A stretch of 64,000 bases of DNA from UBA877 sp034436335 (GCA_034436335.1 DAOTVO010000007.1:29666-93665); one strand, 5' to 3'. Shown: positions 25,561 through 34,881, counted from the stretch's first letter. Program-made: numbers and translations. The notes: generated by a model from the sequence alone, not told the origin.

Positions 25561-26181
25561 CTACAGAGACGACCTGCGCCGCGTTTTGTTCCGTTTCGTG
25601 AAGGGGATGAGCATCGGCGTCACAGCGGCGTACTCTTCATAGTCCTGACCCAACTCACGGCGCAATTTCTGCTCCTCGAAGCGCGCGCCAACAAGGATAT
25701 ATATCGTCAGAGCCACGTTGACAACCAGCCGGTTGAGCGTCATCCACGGGGTCAGCCAAATAAAAGCGAGGCCGGCAGTGTAGAGGGGATGGCGGACGTA
25801 ACGATACAGCCCGCCGGTGGTCAATTTAACCGGCTGCGCCTCCTGCGGCGAGAAAATTTGCCTGAGGCCGAGGAATTGCCAAAGGTCACTCTGCAAAAGG
25901 CCTGCCGCAAGCGCTGCGGCGGCAAGGAGCATCCCGCCCAACATCAGCCCCGCCCAGGGGAAGGGAACGCGGTACACCACGCGGTCGGGGGTCAGGAAAA
26001 CGAGCGCTAAAACCGACAGAAAACTTGCCGCGGCAAAGAGATTATAGCCTAGGCGGTAGAAACGCGCCGCCCGCCCGCCAAAACGGCGGCAAAAAGCCTC
26101 CTTCACCGCCGAAGAGGCCAGGAGCGAATGCAGGAAAGCCCAAAGAAAAAGAGCGCCCGACAGCCAGTACATACCGCTCAT
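25561..26181 (-). CDS. NnrU/isoprenylcysteine methyltransferase-like membrane protein
   Basis: 206 residues with five or six membrane segments. The C-terminal signature LYRYVRHPLYTAGLAFIW followed by ARFEEQKLRRELGQDYEEYA matches the PEMT/ICMT-type S-adenosylmethionine-binding fold (RHPxY, then E and Y). Substrate is unknown. The ATG at 26181 overlaps the upstream ATPase stop (ATGA); the frame is open further but that part lies inside the ATPase gene. Confidence 0.8.
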   Translation of the reverse strand: MSGMYWLSGALFLWAFLHSLLASSAVKEAFCRRFGGRAARFYRLGYNLFAAASFLSVLALVFLTPDRVVYRVPFPWAGLMLGGMLLAAAALAAGLLQSDLWQFLGLRQIFSPQEAQPVKLTTGGLYRYVRHPLYTAGLAFIWLTPWMTLNRLVVNVALTIYILVGARFEEQKLRRELGQDYEEYAAVTPMLIPFTKRNKTRRRSSL

Positions 26182-28781
26182 GCGCCGAAAGCCGGCATCT
26201 CTACCATCTCGCCGTTGACCTCGACCTGGTAGTAGGGCATCCAGGCAATTCCAAACAAGTCGAGGTAAATATCCGTCTTCTTCGCGGCCACCGGAATCTC
26301 GATGCTTCGGTTGACCACCTCGCCCCATTTTGCGCTGGCTTCCTCCAGCGCCTTCTGGCGGGCTTCTTCCAGTTGACGCAGTTCCTTCTGGTATTGGGCA
26401 ATGGCATCAATCGATTCTTGCACATCCTCTTTTGCCTGTTCGGTCAGGCGGCGCTTTGTCAGCGAGGAAGAAAGCCTGCGCGCAGAGCGCGACTTGCCCA
26501 AGACGCCGAGAATATTCTCAGCGTGCGTAGCCAATTCTTCGGCCTTGCGCTGGCTGAGTTCAGCCTCATCCATTTTCAATTCCCGTTCCTCGCGGGCAAT
26601 CTTATCCTTGAGCGTCTTGATTTGCCGGTCGAAAGGAGCAACCGCTTTGGCAATCGCCTCATCCCGCGCCTGGCGCGCCGCCTCGGCGCAGGCCTTCATG
26701 AATTCGGCCTGACTGACCTCCGGCGTGGCATAGACGCCCAGCGCTTCATTGGCGCGGATGGTCACCTTGCTGACGCGGTACACCCAATCAGCAAAATCGC
26801 GCTGAAGCGCGGTCAGCATTTTCGCGTCCGAGAAGGGCGGTTCGAGGGCGGCAAAACGCGCCTGCGGAACGGGAGCCGGGTCCATCGCTTTGGCGTCCGG
26901 CGCGGGAGTGTCGAACTCCTCCCAGCGGACGATGCCGCGCCGGTCGAGGCGGGTCACCAGCACCGATTTAACCTGCTCCATATCGAGGCTGTACTTCCGG
27001 TCGAGGAAGCGCACCAGCGCCGAAGCAATCAACGTTGGACGGTACAGAATGCCCGACTGGACGGCCTGCGGCGGCAGGGACTTGCCGGCCGCGGCAGCGG
27101 CTTTGGGCAGGGACATATTCAACGGCAAGAAATACTCGGCGAACCCCGCCGGGACCGGAGGCTTGGTCTGCGAGGACGAAGCGGCGCCTGCCGACGGGCC
27201 GCCGACTGCGGGAGACGGCGCAGTCTGCGGCGGGGGGATGGGCGCAGCCGCCGGTATCGGCTCAAATCCCTCCGGCGTCTCCGCCGCTCTCGCCTGTCTG
27301 CCGCCCACCGACGGCAACTCGCTGTTCACCGACAACTGGCCACTATCCACGGATACCTGTTGCGTGCTGACTGTTGACTGAGCGCTTGCTCCCGCCAGTT
27401 TATTCAAAGCCGGAATCTGGGCGCGGGTCAACGGGCCGGCGAGGAAACTCATCGCCCAGCGCGTCTGGAACAGGACGGGCTGTTTCTCGTGGACGTTGTT
27501 CATGATAAAGACGCGCTTGCCGAGGCCGGAGATGAGCCGGTCGAGGGTTGACCGGTCGAGGGTCCCGGCAGCGGCGCTGTCGAGGCCATCCAGCAGACGC
27601 TGTTTGTCCTGGTCGGTCTGAAGTTTGCCGATGAACCACGTCCCGGCGTTGGAAAGGGCTTTGTAATCCACGTCCACCGGGTTCTGGGTGGCAAGCAGGA
27701 GACCGAGGCCAAAGGCGCGCGCCTGTTTCAGCATCCGCAGGAGCGGTTGTTTGGAGGAGGGATTGCGCGAAGGCGGCAGGTAGCCGTAGATTTCGTCCAT
27801 GTAGAGCAGGGCGCGCAGACTGGTCGCCCCGGCTTGGGTGCGCATCCAGGTCTCGACGGCGGTCAGCAGGAGCGTGACGAAGAACATGCGCTCGGCGTCC
27901 GACAAATGGGCAAGGTAAAAGACCGAATGCCGCGGGCGGCCGTCGGGGGCGTAGAGCAGGGCCGGGATGTCGAGCGGCTGGCCAATGCGCCAGAGTTCGA
28001 AGGAGGGCGCGGCGAGGATGTTGTTCAGTTGCAACGCCAGCATCATGCGCTCCTTGGCCGGGAAGAAGGCGTCCACCGGGAATGCCCCCAGTTTATCGAA
28101 GGGCGGGGCCTGGATTTGGAGGATGAGTTCGGTCAGGTCGAGCGAACGGTTCTGGCTCCAGGCCGCCTGGAAGACGTTGGCAAGCAGGATATGTTCACGC
28201 GAGCGGAGGGGGTCCACATCGTCGAGGCCGACCAGCCCAAGCAGGGCGGTCACCGTGCTGGAGATGCGTTCGGTGAGGAGTTCGCGGTTGCCGTTCCAGT
28301 CGAGGCCGGGCGCGGCCAGGGAGGACAGCACGCTGATCGGGAGGCCGGCGTCTGAGCCGGGGGTGTAGACGGCAAACTGCGCCGCGTTCTGGAGCGCCAT
28401 CAGCCGCTCGCGGTCAATGCCCCACTCGGCCAGTCCGTTGCGCCAGGTAAGAGCCGTTTCCGTCGCAGCCTGTTCCAGCGACTTGCCGGCGCGGCGCGCC
28501 TGTTCGGGGTCGAGCCAGGGCTGAAAGTCCTGCGGAGCGAGGTCGGGGAAGTGCAGCAGCAGGTTGGTCAGGTCGCCCTTCGGGTCTATCAGGATGGCGG
28601 GAATGCCCTGCAACGCGGCTTCTTCCATCAGGGCAATGCACAGACCGGTCTTGCCAGAGCCGGTCATGCCGACCACCACGCCGTGCGTGGTCAGATCATC
28701 GGGGTCGTAGAGCAGAGGCTGTGCGAGGGCTTTGCCCGCCGCGGCGTCGTAGAGTCTGCCAAGATAGAATTTATCGGTCAT
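26178..28781 (-). CDS. HerA/DUF87-type ATP-binding protein
   Basis: 867 residues. Walker A is GMTGSGKTGL (about 37-46), Walker B LRALLYMDEIYGYLPPS, and LLATQNPVDVDYKALSNAGT is the sensor region of HerA-like ATPases. The C-terminal third has a long coiled coil (KTLKDKIAREERELKMDEAE) ending in a conserved IYLDLFGIAWMPYYQVEVNG. GGAG lies upstream of the ATG at 28781. A low-complexity insert (about 465-490, STVSTQQVSVDSGQLSVNSE) has the base pattern of an intergenic CAGTTGTCAGTG repeat. The domain is often membrane- or DNA-associated; the role is unknown. It is coupled to the methyltransferase gene. Confidence 0.85.
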   Translation of the reverse strand: MTDKFYLGRLYDAAAGKALAQPLLYDPDDLTTHGVVVGMTGSGKTGLCIALMEEAALQGIPAILIDPKGDLTNLLLHFPDLAPQDFQPWLDPEQARRAGKSLEQAATETALTWRNGLAEWGIDRERLMALQNAAQFAVYTPGSDAGLPISVLSSLAAPGLDWNGNRELLTERISSTVTALLGLVGLDDVDPLRSREHILLANVFQAAWSQNRSLDLTELILQIQAPPFDKLGAFPVDAFFPAKERMMLALQLNNILAAPSFELWRIGQPLDIPALLYAPDGRPRHSVFYLAHLSDAERMFFVTLLLTAVETWMRTQAGATSLRALLYMDEIYGYLPPSRNPSSKQPLLRMLKQARAFGLGLLLATQNPVDVDYKALSNAGTWFIGKLQTDQDKQRLLDGLDSAAAGTLDRSTLDRLISGLGKRVFIMNNVHEKQPVLFQTRWAMSFLAGPLTRAQIPALNKLAGASAQSTVSTQQVSVDSGQLSVNSELPSVGGRQARAAETPEGFEPIPAAAPIPPPQTAPSPAVGGPSAGAASSSQTKPPVPAGFAEYFLPLNMSLPKAAAAAGKSLPPQAVQSGILYRPTLIASALVRFLDRKYSLDMEQVKSVLVTRLDRRGIVRWEEFDTPAPDAKAMDPAPVPQARFAALEPPFSDAKMLTALQRDFADWVYRVSKVTIRANEALGVYATPEVSQAEFMKACAEAARQARDEAIAKAVAPFDRQIKTLKDKIAREERELKMDEAELSQRKAEELATHAENILGVLGKSRSARRLSSSLTKRRLTEQAKEDVQESIDAIAQYQKELRQLEEARQKALEEASAKWGEVVNRSIEIPVAAKKTDIYLDLFGIAWMPYYQVEVNGEMVEMPAFGA

Positions 28782-28924
28782 GGGAATCTCCTGCCAGGAT
28801 GAGGGGTACCAGGCTGTTTCGGTCGGCGCGAAACGCCGGTCAACTAGAACATTTGTCGCATTGAATTTACCCGAAAGCGCCCAAAAATGCAACGGTGAAA
28901 AGGGCAAATTTACGGCAAAAACGC

Positions 28925-29082
28925 GTAACCGCCTACCCCATGAGGCCGAAATTGTTAATCGCAGCAAAAGACGCTCACTTTATCCGCAGAATGCAAGACT
29001 TACCCTGTGGGGACGATGTCGCCGATTTTCTCCCAATCTGCGACCTCTGCGGATGATTTCTGAGACCAGGGTAGGCAGTTAC
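28925..29082 (+). mobile_element. MITE copy A (IS66-like ends, complete)
   Basis: 158 bp bounded by GTAACCGCCTACCC and GGGTAGGCAGTTAC, which are inverted repeats with one mismatch. An 8-bp direct repeat AAAAACGC flanks it exactly on both sides. It has no coding capacity. It fills most of the 313-nt gap between the HerA-type ATPase and the phospholipase D gene. Confidence 0.85.
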
Positions 29083-29094
29083 AAAAACGCTGCG

Positions 29095-30186
29095 TCAAGG
29101 CCGCGCCCGATTGTAAACGCGCCAGAATTCCTCCATGAAAGCCGCCGCCACATCTGCGTTGTGGATGACGATCACGTTTTCGTCATTGCGTTGTTCGGCG
29201 CCGGAGGAGAAATTGTAGGAGCCGGTGACCACAATGCTTTCGTCAATGATAAACACCTTGTGATGCATCAAGTCATCGTTGGCGTCCAAAAGAACGTTCA
29301 GCCCGGCCTGCAAGAAGGGGTCATACTCCGTGCCGGTATTGGTGGCAACCTGGTCGGCTTCCATCACCCCCGCCACGGTCAGCCCTGATGCGGCTTTGGC
29401 GCGAATCGCTTCCCCCAGCGGGTCGGAAGTGAAGGAATAAGCCAGGAAGTAGATGCTGCGCTGGGCGGCGTTCAACAGTTCCACCAGCCGCGCCCGGACG
29501 CCGTCATCAGGCGAGAAATAGACCTCCACCACCGTGTCCCCAATCGTCACAAGCGGATTGGGCGTTTCAGGCACAGTATAGGGGCCGAACATATCCTGTT
29601 CGAACATTTCGTTGAACTCGGTCAGGTAATCTTCGGCAATTTCGCGGGAGCGGAAATGTATCAGGTTGTTGTTATCTTCGTAAGCGCCGTTGAGGGTGAA
29701 GTTCATCGAACCGGTCCAGACCTCGTAGCGGTCAATGACCACAAACTTGTTGTGCATCAACCCTTCCTGCCGGTCGCCGATGACCGGAATGCCTGCATCC
29801 ACCAAATCCTGGATCTCGTCGCCCTCCATGTTGTCGCTTTCCACAACCACGCGCACCACCACCCCGCGGGCGTGGGCGTTCAGCAATGCGTCGCGGATAG
29901 ACCACAGGTTCAGGTTGTAGATCGCCATGTCCACGGTCAGGCGGGCAGCATCTATGGCCGCGGCCAGGGCTTCGTCTGGACCGTCCTCGAAGTCCGAGGC
30001 GTTGGGCGCATCGGGGTCGGTGAAATAGATTTCGAGCCAGTCCCCCACCGGCTGGACGGTCGGCCCCTGCGGCGGGACTTCCGGCGCGGAAGGTTTTGTG
30101 GCGGCAGGCAAGCAAGCCGTCGTCAGAATCGCCAGCAGGAGGGCAAGGAGAATATTTTGACTACGCGCAGTTTGACGAAATTGCAT
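29095..30186 (-). CDS. Phospholipase D-like lipoprotein with two HKD motifs
   Basis: 363 residues. A lipoprotein signal ends in LLAILTTAC (lipobox TTAC, Cys near residue 25). Two PLD motifs follow: MHNKFVVIDRYEVWTGSMNF and MHHKVFIIDESIVVTGSYNF, each with H-x-K and the trailing G/S-x-N. The family includes phosphodiesterases and secreted nucleases; substrate unknown. The ATG at 30186 has AGGAAGGA 5 nt upstream, and the 17 extra upstream codons would spoil the signal peptide. TATAAT (30218-30223) lies upstream. MITE copy A ends 12 nt past the stop. Confidence 0.88.
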   Translation of the reverse strand: MQFRQTARSQNILLALLLAILTTACLPAATKPSAPEVPPQGPTVQPVGDWLEIYFTDPDAPNASDFEDGPDEALAAAIDAARLTVDMAIYNLNLWSIRDALLNAHARGVVVRVVVESDNMEGDEIQDLVDAGIPVIGDRQEGLMHNKFVVIDRYEVWTGSMNFTLNGAYEDNNNLIHFRSREIAEDYLTEFNEMFEQDMFGPYTVPETPNPLVTIGDTVVEVYFSPDDGVRARLVELLNAAQRSIYFLAYSFTSDPLGEAIRAKAASGLTVAGVMEADQVATNTGTEYDPFLQAGLNVLLDANDDLMHHKVFIIDESIVVTGSYNFSSGAEQRNDENVIVIHNADVAAAFMEEFWRVYNRARP

Positions 30187-30271
30187 GGCGGTCCTTCCTG
30201 GATGCAGGTCTGGCGGCATTATACCCCCTCCCGGCACAGCAGATTGCCTGCCGGTATGGTATAGTTATCCT

Positions 30272-30379
30272 ATGCGGAAACCAAGCATCGGCCGATTTCT
30301 CCTCTGCTATCGGGTGGAGGAACAGACTGCGCCGCGGCAAATCTATTGCCTCGGCCAGGATGTCTGGGATGGGGAATGA
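30272..30379 (+). CDS. Possible small protein of 35 residues
   Basis: A short frame, MRKPSIGRFLLCYRVEEQTA and onward to DVWDGE, between two divergent genes. TATAGT (30260-30265) lies exactly 6 nt before its ATG, the same leaderless layout seen at several genes here. It ends 28 nt before murJ. No homologue is recognised and it could be chance. Confidence 0.3.
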   Translation: MRKPSIGRFLLCYRVEEQTAPRQIYCLGQDVWDGE

Positions 30380-30406
30380 CTCCGCCCGAGGGTATAATCC
30401 AGCCTC

Positions 30407-31990
30407 ATGACCGCAGAAAACGTTTCTCCCGCCCCCAACGTGGCCCGCGCCGCCGGGACCGTGATGCTGGCCTATCTGTTCGGACAACTCGTCGGCCTGG
30501 CCGCCAAAATCATCATCGGCGCGACCTTCGACGCCGGGACGGAATTGGACGCCTTCTATGCCGCCAACCGCCCCTCCGAAACGCTCGTCACCATTCTGGC
30601 AGGCGGCATTCTGGTTTCCTCGTTCATTCCGGTCTTCGTCAACTTCCTGGTCGGAGAAGACCGGCCCTCCGCCTGGAAACTGGCCTCGTCCACTTTCAAT
30701 CTCATTCTGATCATTACGGCCGCGCTGGCGCTGGTCACCGGTCTGCTGGCCGGGCCCATCGTCCGCCAGATTCTCGGCCGCGACTTCCCGCCCGGCGAAC
30801 AGGCGCTGACCATCGAACTGCTGCGCATTCAACTGCCCTCGGTGGTCTTCTTCAGCCTGAGCGGCATTGCGGTCGGCATTCTCAACTCGCATCACAAATT
30901 TCTTATCCCGGCGCTCTCGCCCGCCATGTATCAGGTGGGACAAATCTTCGGGGCGCTCGTCCTGGCCCCCGTCATGGGGATTCGCGGCCTGGCGTGGGGC
31001 GTGGTCATCGGCTCGGCGCTGGCCCTGCTCATTCAATTCCCTTTCCTGCTGCGGCTGGGCGGACAGTACAGCCTGTCGCTTGGCCTGCGCAATCCGGCCG
31101 TTGGGGAAGTGTTCCTGCTGATGGCCCCGCGCATGTTTGGGGCGGCGGCGGTACAGGCCATGCTGTGGGTCAACACGCTGCTCGCCTCGCGCTATGACGG
31201 CGCGGTCTATGCCCTGACGCTCGGCTTCATGATGATGTACATGGCGCAGGCGGCCATTGCCCAGTCGGCGGCGACGGCCGTCATGCCGACCTTTTCGGCG
31301 CAATACGCCCAGGGAAAACTGGATGAACTGCGCCGGATGCTGGCCTCGGTCATCCGCGCCGAAATCCTGCTTTCGCTCCCCGCCTCCGCCGGGTTGATTC
31401 TCCTGGCCACCCCCATCATCCAGTTCCTTTACCAGCGCAACGCGTTCACCGCCGAGACAACGCGCATGGTGGCCTGGGCGCTGGTCTGGTACTCGGCGGG
31501 TTTGCTCTTTCACGCGGTGCTGGAAGTGTTGGTGCGCGCCTACTACGCCATGCACGACACCAAGACGCCGGTGCTGGTCGGCGCGGCAGCGATGATGCTT
31601 TCGATTGGCTTCAGCCTGCTCTTCTCCTCGGCCTTTGAGCGTCTCGGCTGGATGCCGCACGGCGGGCTGGCGCTGGCGGTTTCGGTCGCCACCGCGCTGG
31701 AAGTGACGACGCTGTTCCTGCTGATGCGTAAACGCTTGAACGGAATCCGGGGAGCGGAAATCGGGCGCGGTTTTGCGGCCGCCTCCGCCGGGACCGTCGG
31801 GATGGCCGCGGCGCTCCTCGTCTGGGAGCAGGCCCTCCGGTCCGCGCCCGCCGCGCTGACCGCCCTGGGCGGGGTGGCGCTCGGCGGGGCAGTCTACGGT
31901 CTGACGCTTTGGCTGCTGCGCGTCCCGGAAGTTCAGCGTCTGTATACGGCTGTTGAACGCCGCCTCCCGCGAAAGAAAACGTCCCGCTGA
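30407..31990 (+). CDS. murJ: Lipid II flippase MurJ (MviN family)
   Basis: 527 residues with about 13-14 membrane helices. Family features include the N-terminal ARAAGTVMLAYLFGQLVGLA, TELDAFYAANRPSETLVTIL, and LYQRNAFTAETTRMVAWALV. It flips lipid-linked peptidoglycan precursor across the inner membrane. It stands alone; TATAAT (30393-30398) is 8 nt from the ATG, so a near-leaderless transcript is likely. The stop is located inside the loop of the terminator hairpin. Confidence 0.92.
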   Translation: MTAENVSPAPNVARAAGTVMLAYLFGQLVGLAAKIIIGATFDAGTELDAFYAANRPSETLVTILAGGILVSSFIPVFVNFLVGEDRPSAWKLASSTFNLILIITAALALVTGLLAGPIVRQILGRDFPPGEQALTIELLRIQLPSVVFFSLSGIAVGILNSHHKFLIPALSPAMYQVGQIFGALVLAPVMGIRGLAWGVVIGSALALLIQFPFLLRLGGQYSLSLGLRNPAVGEVFLLMAPRMFGAAAVQAMLWVNTLLASRYDGAVYALTLGFMMMYMAQAAIAQSAATAVMPTFSAQYAQGKLDELRRMLASVIRAEILLSLPASAGLILLATPIIQFLYQRNAFTAETTRMVAWALVWYSAGLLFHAVLEVLVRAYYAMHDTKTPVLVGAAAMMLSIGFSLLFSSAFERLGWMPHGGLALAVSVATALEVTTLFLLMRKRLNGIRGAEIGRGFAAASAGTVGMAAALLVWEQALRSAPAALTALGGVALGGAVYGLTLWLLRVPEVQRLYTAVERRLPRKKTSR

Positions 31991-32001
31991 TGCGGGGCGT
32001 T
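31978..32001. terminator. Bidirectional terminator between murJ and the GGDEF gene
   Basis: AACGTCCCGC (31978-31987) pairs with GCGGGGCGTT (31992-32001), one G-T wobble. It is followed by TTTGG on the plus strand and by TTCTTTC on the minus strand. Confidence 0.85.
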
Positions 32002-32021
32002 TTTGGTTCGTTTCGGGAATT

Positions 32022-32954
32022 CTAGGCAGACGGAGGAGGAAAAGCACTCTTCGACGCCTTCTGCGCCAGCATGCGCCGCTCGGCCTCGGCCACCGCTTCG
32101 CGCAGACCATCCTTGTCCATTGCCGAAGCAATGCCTATCGAGAGATTGAGCGGCGTATTGGGGTGAGAAACGTTGAAGGCCTCGACGCGGCGGTTGACGC
32201 GGATGTGAAGGGCCTCGACGGAGATGGGGGCAATTTCCGGCAGGAGAATGCCGAACTCGTCGCCGCCGATGCGCGCTACCACGTCCTCGACGCGGAAGCA
32301 GGAAGCCAGCACTTCGGCCGCGCTGCGAATCAACTGGTCGCCCGCCATGAAGCCGCGCTCGTCGTTGAATTTCTTCAGGTTGTCAATATCGGCCATCAGC
32401 ACCGTGACCGGGAAGCGGCGGCCGCGCTCCAGGCGGGTCACCTCCTCCTGAAAGTAGGAACGGTTGTACAGGCCGGTCAGGCTATCGTGACTGCTCAGGT
32501 AGGCGAGCTTCTCCTGCGCCATGCGGCCGGCGGTAATATCCTCGGCCACGCCCAGGACGCTGAGAACCCGTCCATCGGGCGCGCATTCGAAGGGCGTTTC
32601 ACGCACCGCCACCCAATGCCAGTCGCCGTAAGCGTGCCGGACGCGGAACTCTACTTCCAGCACATCGCCATCACGCGCGGAGATGCAGTCTTCATAATGA
32701 TTGAGAAGACGCTGTTTCTCCTCCAGATGCAGGAGACTTTTCAGAGCATCGAGGGGCATGGCCAGGATTTGTTCCGTTGTGTAGCCCAGGAACAAAAGCG
32801 GAAGCCGGTTCAAAATTTGCAACTGTTCTTTCTGAAAGTCAAAAAGGTAAACCGGGGTGGGGCTGGTCAAGAGCATTTTTTCCACCAGACGCTTCTGACG
32901 CGCCAGGTCTGCTTCCAGGCCGGGAAGAGAAGAGGGATTGTCTTTGTCGGTCAT
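32022..32954 (-). CDS. PAS-GGDEF diguanylate cyclase
   Basis: 310 residues, soluble. A PAS domain spans about 25-145 (LLFLGYTTEQILAMPLDALK and a PAC-like HWVAVRETPF). The GGDEF domain (about 150-305) has LAYLSSHDSLTGLYNRSYFQ and the active site RIGGDEFGILLP. RVED five residues before GGDEF is the RxxD inhibitory I-site, so product feedback is expected. It should make cyclic di-GMP from two GTP. ATG 32954 follows GGAG; it ends the xseA-xseB-DUF212 operon. Confidence 0.88.
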   Translation of the reverse strand: MTDKDNPSSLPGLEADLARQKRLVEKMLLTSPTPVYLFDFQKEQLQILNRLPLLFLGYTTEQILAMPLDALKSLLHLEEKQRLLNHYEDCISARDGDVLEVEFRVRHAYGDWHWVAVRETPFECAPDGRVLSVLGVAEDITAGRMAQEKLAYLSSHDSLTGLYNRSYFQEEVTRLERGRRFPVTVLMADIDNLKKFNDERGFMAGDQLIRSAAEVLASCFRVEDVVARIGGDEFGILLPEIAPISVEALHIRVNRRVEAFNVSHPNTPLNLSIGIASAMDKDGLREAVAEAERRMLAQKASKSAFPPPSA

Positions 32955-32970
32955 GGGTGATGCACTCCTT

Positions 32971-33423
32971 TCAGCGCCATAAGAACCACACCCCCTGTGC
33001 CACCGCCAGCCCCAGCAGGACGCCGCCCAGCGCCTCCAGCGGCGTGTGGCCGATGACCTCGCGCAGTTGTTGCTGCGAGATGGGATGGCCGCGTAGAAGT
33101 TCTTCCACGAGAACGTTGATTTTTTGCGCCTGCATGCCGGCCTGGCGTCGGACGCCGGTGGCGTCATAGACGACAATCATGGCAATCGCCAGTCCGAGGG
33201 CAAAGGCAGGGTGGTCAAAGCCGTAATGCAGTCCAATCGCCAGCACGGTAGCCGTCATCAGCGCGGAGTGCGAACTCGGCATGTGACCGGCGGCGAAGAA
33301 CATGGCCCAGTTCCACTCGCGCGTGCGGAAGTAATCCATCGGAATCTTGAGCGCCTGCGCCAGGAACCAGGCCGTCAGTCCGCTCCACAGGACGCGGTTT
33401 TCCAAAATAGCGGCGAAATTCAT
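32971..33423 (-). CDS. DUF212 (YuiD-like) membrane protein, PAP2-related
   Basis: 150 residues with about four hydrophobic stretches. The conserved AAGHMPSSHSALMTATVLAI and VYDATGVRRQAGMQAQKIN motifs plus LREVIGHTPLEALGG define the divergent PAP2 family. Some relatives are candidate phosphatases for isoprenoid or lipid phosphates, but the catalytic set is reduced and activity is unproven. ATG overlaps the xseB stop (ATGA). Confidence 0.88.
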   Translation of the reverse strand: MNFAAILENRVLWSGLTAWFLAQALKIPMDYFRTREWNWAMFFAAGHMPSSHSALMTATVLAIGLHYGFDHPAFALGLAIAMIVVYDATGVRRQAGMQAQKINVLVEELLRGHPISQQQLREVIGHTPLEALGGVLLGLAVAQGVWFLWR

Positions 33424-33647
33424 AGCGGCGGCTCGTCCTCCAACACGCTGCCGTTCAGGCGGCGGATTTTCAACTCGGCTTTCTCCAGAAGACCGGCGCA
33501 GTGTTTCACCAGCGCCTGGCCGCGCGCAAAGAGGGCCGTCGCCTCCTCGAGGGGGCGGTCGCCGTCTTCCAGCACGGCGACAATCTGCTCCAGTTCGGCA
33601 AAGGCTTCCTCGTAGGTCAGCGCTTCGATAGGTTTCTGCTCAGACAT
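33420..33647 (-). CDS. xseB: Exodeoxyribonuclease VII small subunit
   Basis: A 75-residue helical protein: YEEAFAELEQIVAVLEDGDR, PLEEATALFARGQALVKHC. This is a typical XseB, which complexes several copies with XseA to degrade single-stranded DNA. It starts 7 nt after xseA and its stop overlaps the DUF212 start. Confidence 0.93.
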   Translation of the reverse strand: MSEQKPIEALTYEEAFAELEQIVAVLEDGDRPLEEATALFARGQALVKHCAGLLEKAELKIRRLNGSVLEDEPPL

Positions 33648-33654
33648 AAATCTC

Positions 33655-34875
33655 CTAACTGCCCGTCACGCGGGCATCGAATTCGCCTTCCCGGACGCGC
33701 ACGCGCAGGTCATCGCCCGGCGAAACGTCGGAGGCCTGCATGACCACGCGTCCATCCGCCTTGCGGGTGACGATAGCGTACCCGCGCGCCAGCACTGCCA
33801 GGGGGTCGAGCGCCAGCAGACGGTTTTCCAGCCTCTTCAGCCGTTCCGCGGCGAGCGCCAGACCGTAAGCCTGCGCCGCGTCGAGGCGGCGGGTCAGGTC
33901 GTCCAGCCGCTGACGGTCGCCCTGCAAGCGCCGCGCCGGAGAAAGCAGGCGCAGACGGCTCTCCATCCAGCCGAGAGACTGCCGCCGCCCGTCAATCAAC
34001 GACTGCACGCCCGCCAGCATATATTGTTCCATCTGAAACAGGCCCGACTGCAAGTCGGTGAGCGTGACAGGGGTCGCCAGTTCGGCGGCGGCGGTGGGCG
34101 TGGGGGCGCGCAGGTCGGCGGCGAAATCCACCAGCGTAAAATCCGTCTCGTGGCCGACTCCGGTGATGACCGGGGCGCGGGATTCGGCCACCGCCCGCAC
34201 GACGCGCTCATCGTTGAACGCCCACAGGTCTTCGATGGAGCCGCCGCCGCGGGCGAGGAGAATCACATCCGGCGCGGCGGACAGGTTCAGGGTCCGCAGG
34301 GCAGCGGCGATGGCAGGCGGGGCTTCCTCGCCCTGGACGGGAGTCGGAGCAAGTATCACTTCCGCCAGCGGATAGCGTCGGCGCAGGGTGTTGAGCATAT
34401 CGCGCAGGGCTGCGCCAGTGGGCGAGGTGACGATGCCGATGCGTTTGGGCAGTTCCGGCAGGGGACGCTTGCGCGCCGGGTCAAACAGCCCTTCGGCTTC
34501 GAGCAGGGCTTTCAGGCGCAGAAACTCGGCGTAGAGTGCGCCCTCGCCCAGCGGACGGAGGACATCCGCGTAGAGTTGGTACTGTCCGCCAGCCTCGTAG
34601 AGGCTGATATTGCCGTGCGCTTCGACACGCATCCCGTCGGCGGGGGCAAAGGTCAGGCGGGCAGCGTCGTTGCGCCACATCACACAGCGCAGTTGCGCGC
34701 CGGCGTCCTTGAGCGTGAAGTAGACGTGGCCCGAGGAAGGCCGCGAGAAGTTGGAAATCTCGCCTTCCACCCATACGCCCTGCAGATCGGGCGTGGATTC
34801 GAGCAGGAAACGCAGGCGGCGGGTCAGGTCGCTGACAGTGTAACGCGGCGAAGCGTCGAACAGGGCAGGCTGCAT
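33655..34875 (-). CDS. xseA: Exodeoxyribonuclease VII large subunit
   Basis: 406 residues. An N-terminal OB fold (VWVEGEISNFSRPSSGHVYF, TLKDAGAQLRCVMW) is followed by the catalytic region (RIGIVTSPTGAALRDML, LLARGGGSIEDLWAFNDE, VTGVGHETDFTLVDF). A coiled segment joins XseB. Length is slightly below the E. coli enzyme. A good promoter ends 6 nt from the ATG, so its mRNA is predicted leaderless. It heads the four-gene operon. Confidence 0.94.
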   Translation of the reverse strand: MQPALFDASPRYTVSDLTRRLRFLLESTPDLQGVWVEGEISNFSRPSSGHVYFTLKDAGAQLRCVMWRNDAARLTFAPADGMRVEAHGNISLYEAGGQYQLYADVLRPLGEGALYAEFLRLKALLEAEGLFDPARKRPLPELPKRIGIVTSPTGAALRDMLNTLRRRYPLAEVILAPTPVQGEEAPPAIAAALRTLNLSAAPDVILLARGGGSIEDLWAFNDERVVRAVAESRAPVITGVGHETDFTLVDFAADLRAPTPTAAAELATPVTLTDLQSGLFQMEQYMLAGVQSLIDGRRQSLGWMESRLRLLSPARRLQGDRQRLDDLTRRLDAAQAYGLALAAERLKRLENRLLALDPLAVLARGYAIVTRKADGRVVMQASDVSPGDDLRVRVREGEFDARVTGS

Positions 34876-34881
34876 ATCCAG

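Noticed and set aside
28925..29082. The 158-bp repeat as a structured ncRNA
   Set aside because: Target-site duplications and matching terminal inverted repeats in several copies fit a MITE better.
30161..32131. A 656-codon minus-strand open frame opposite murJ
   Set aside because: Its product is rich in Arg, Gly and Gln with no domain, and it lies antisense to a clear MurJ; the length comes from high GC in the opposite frame.
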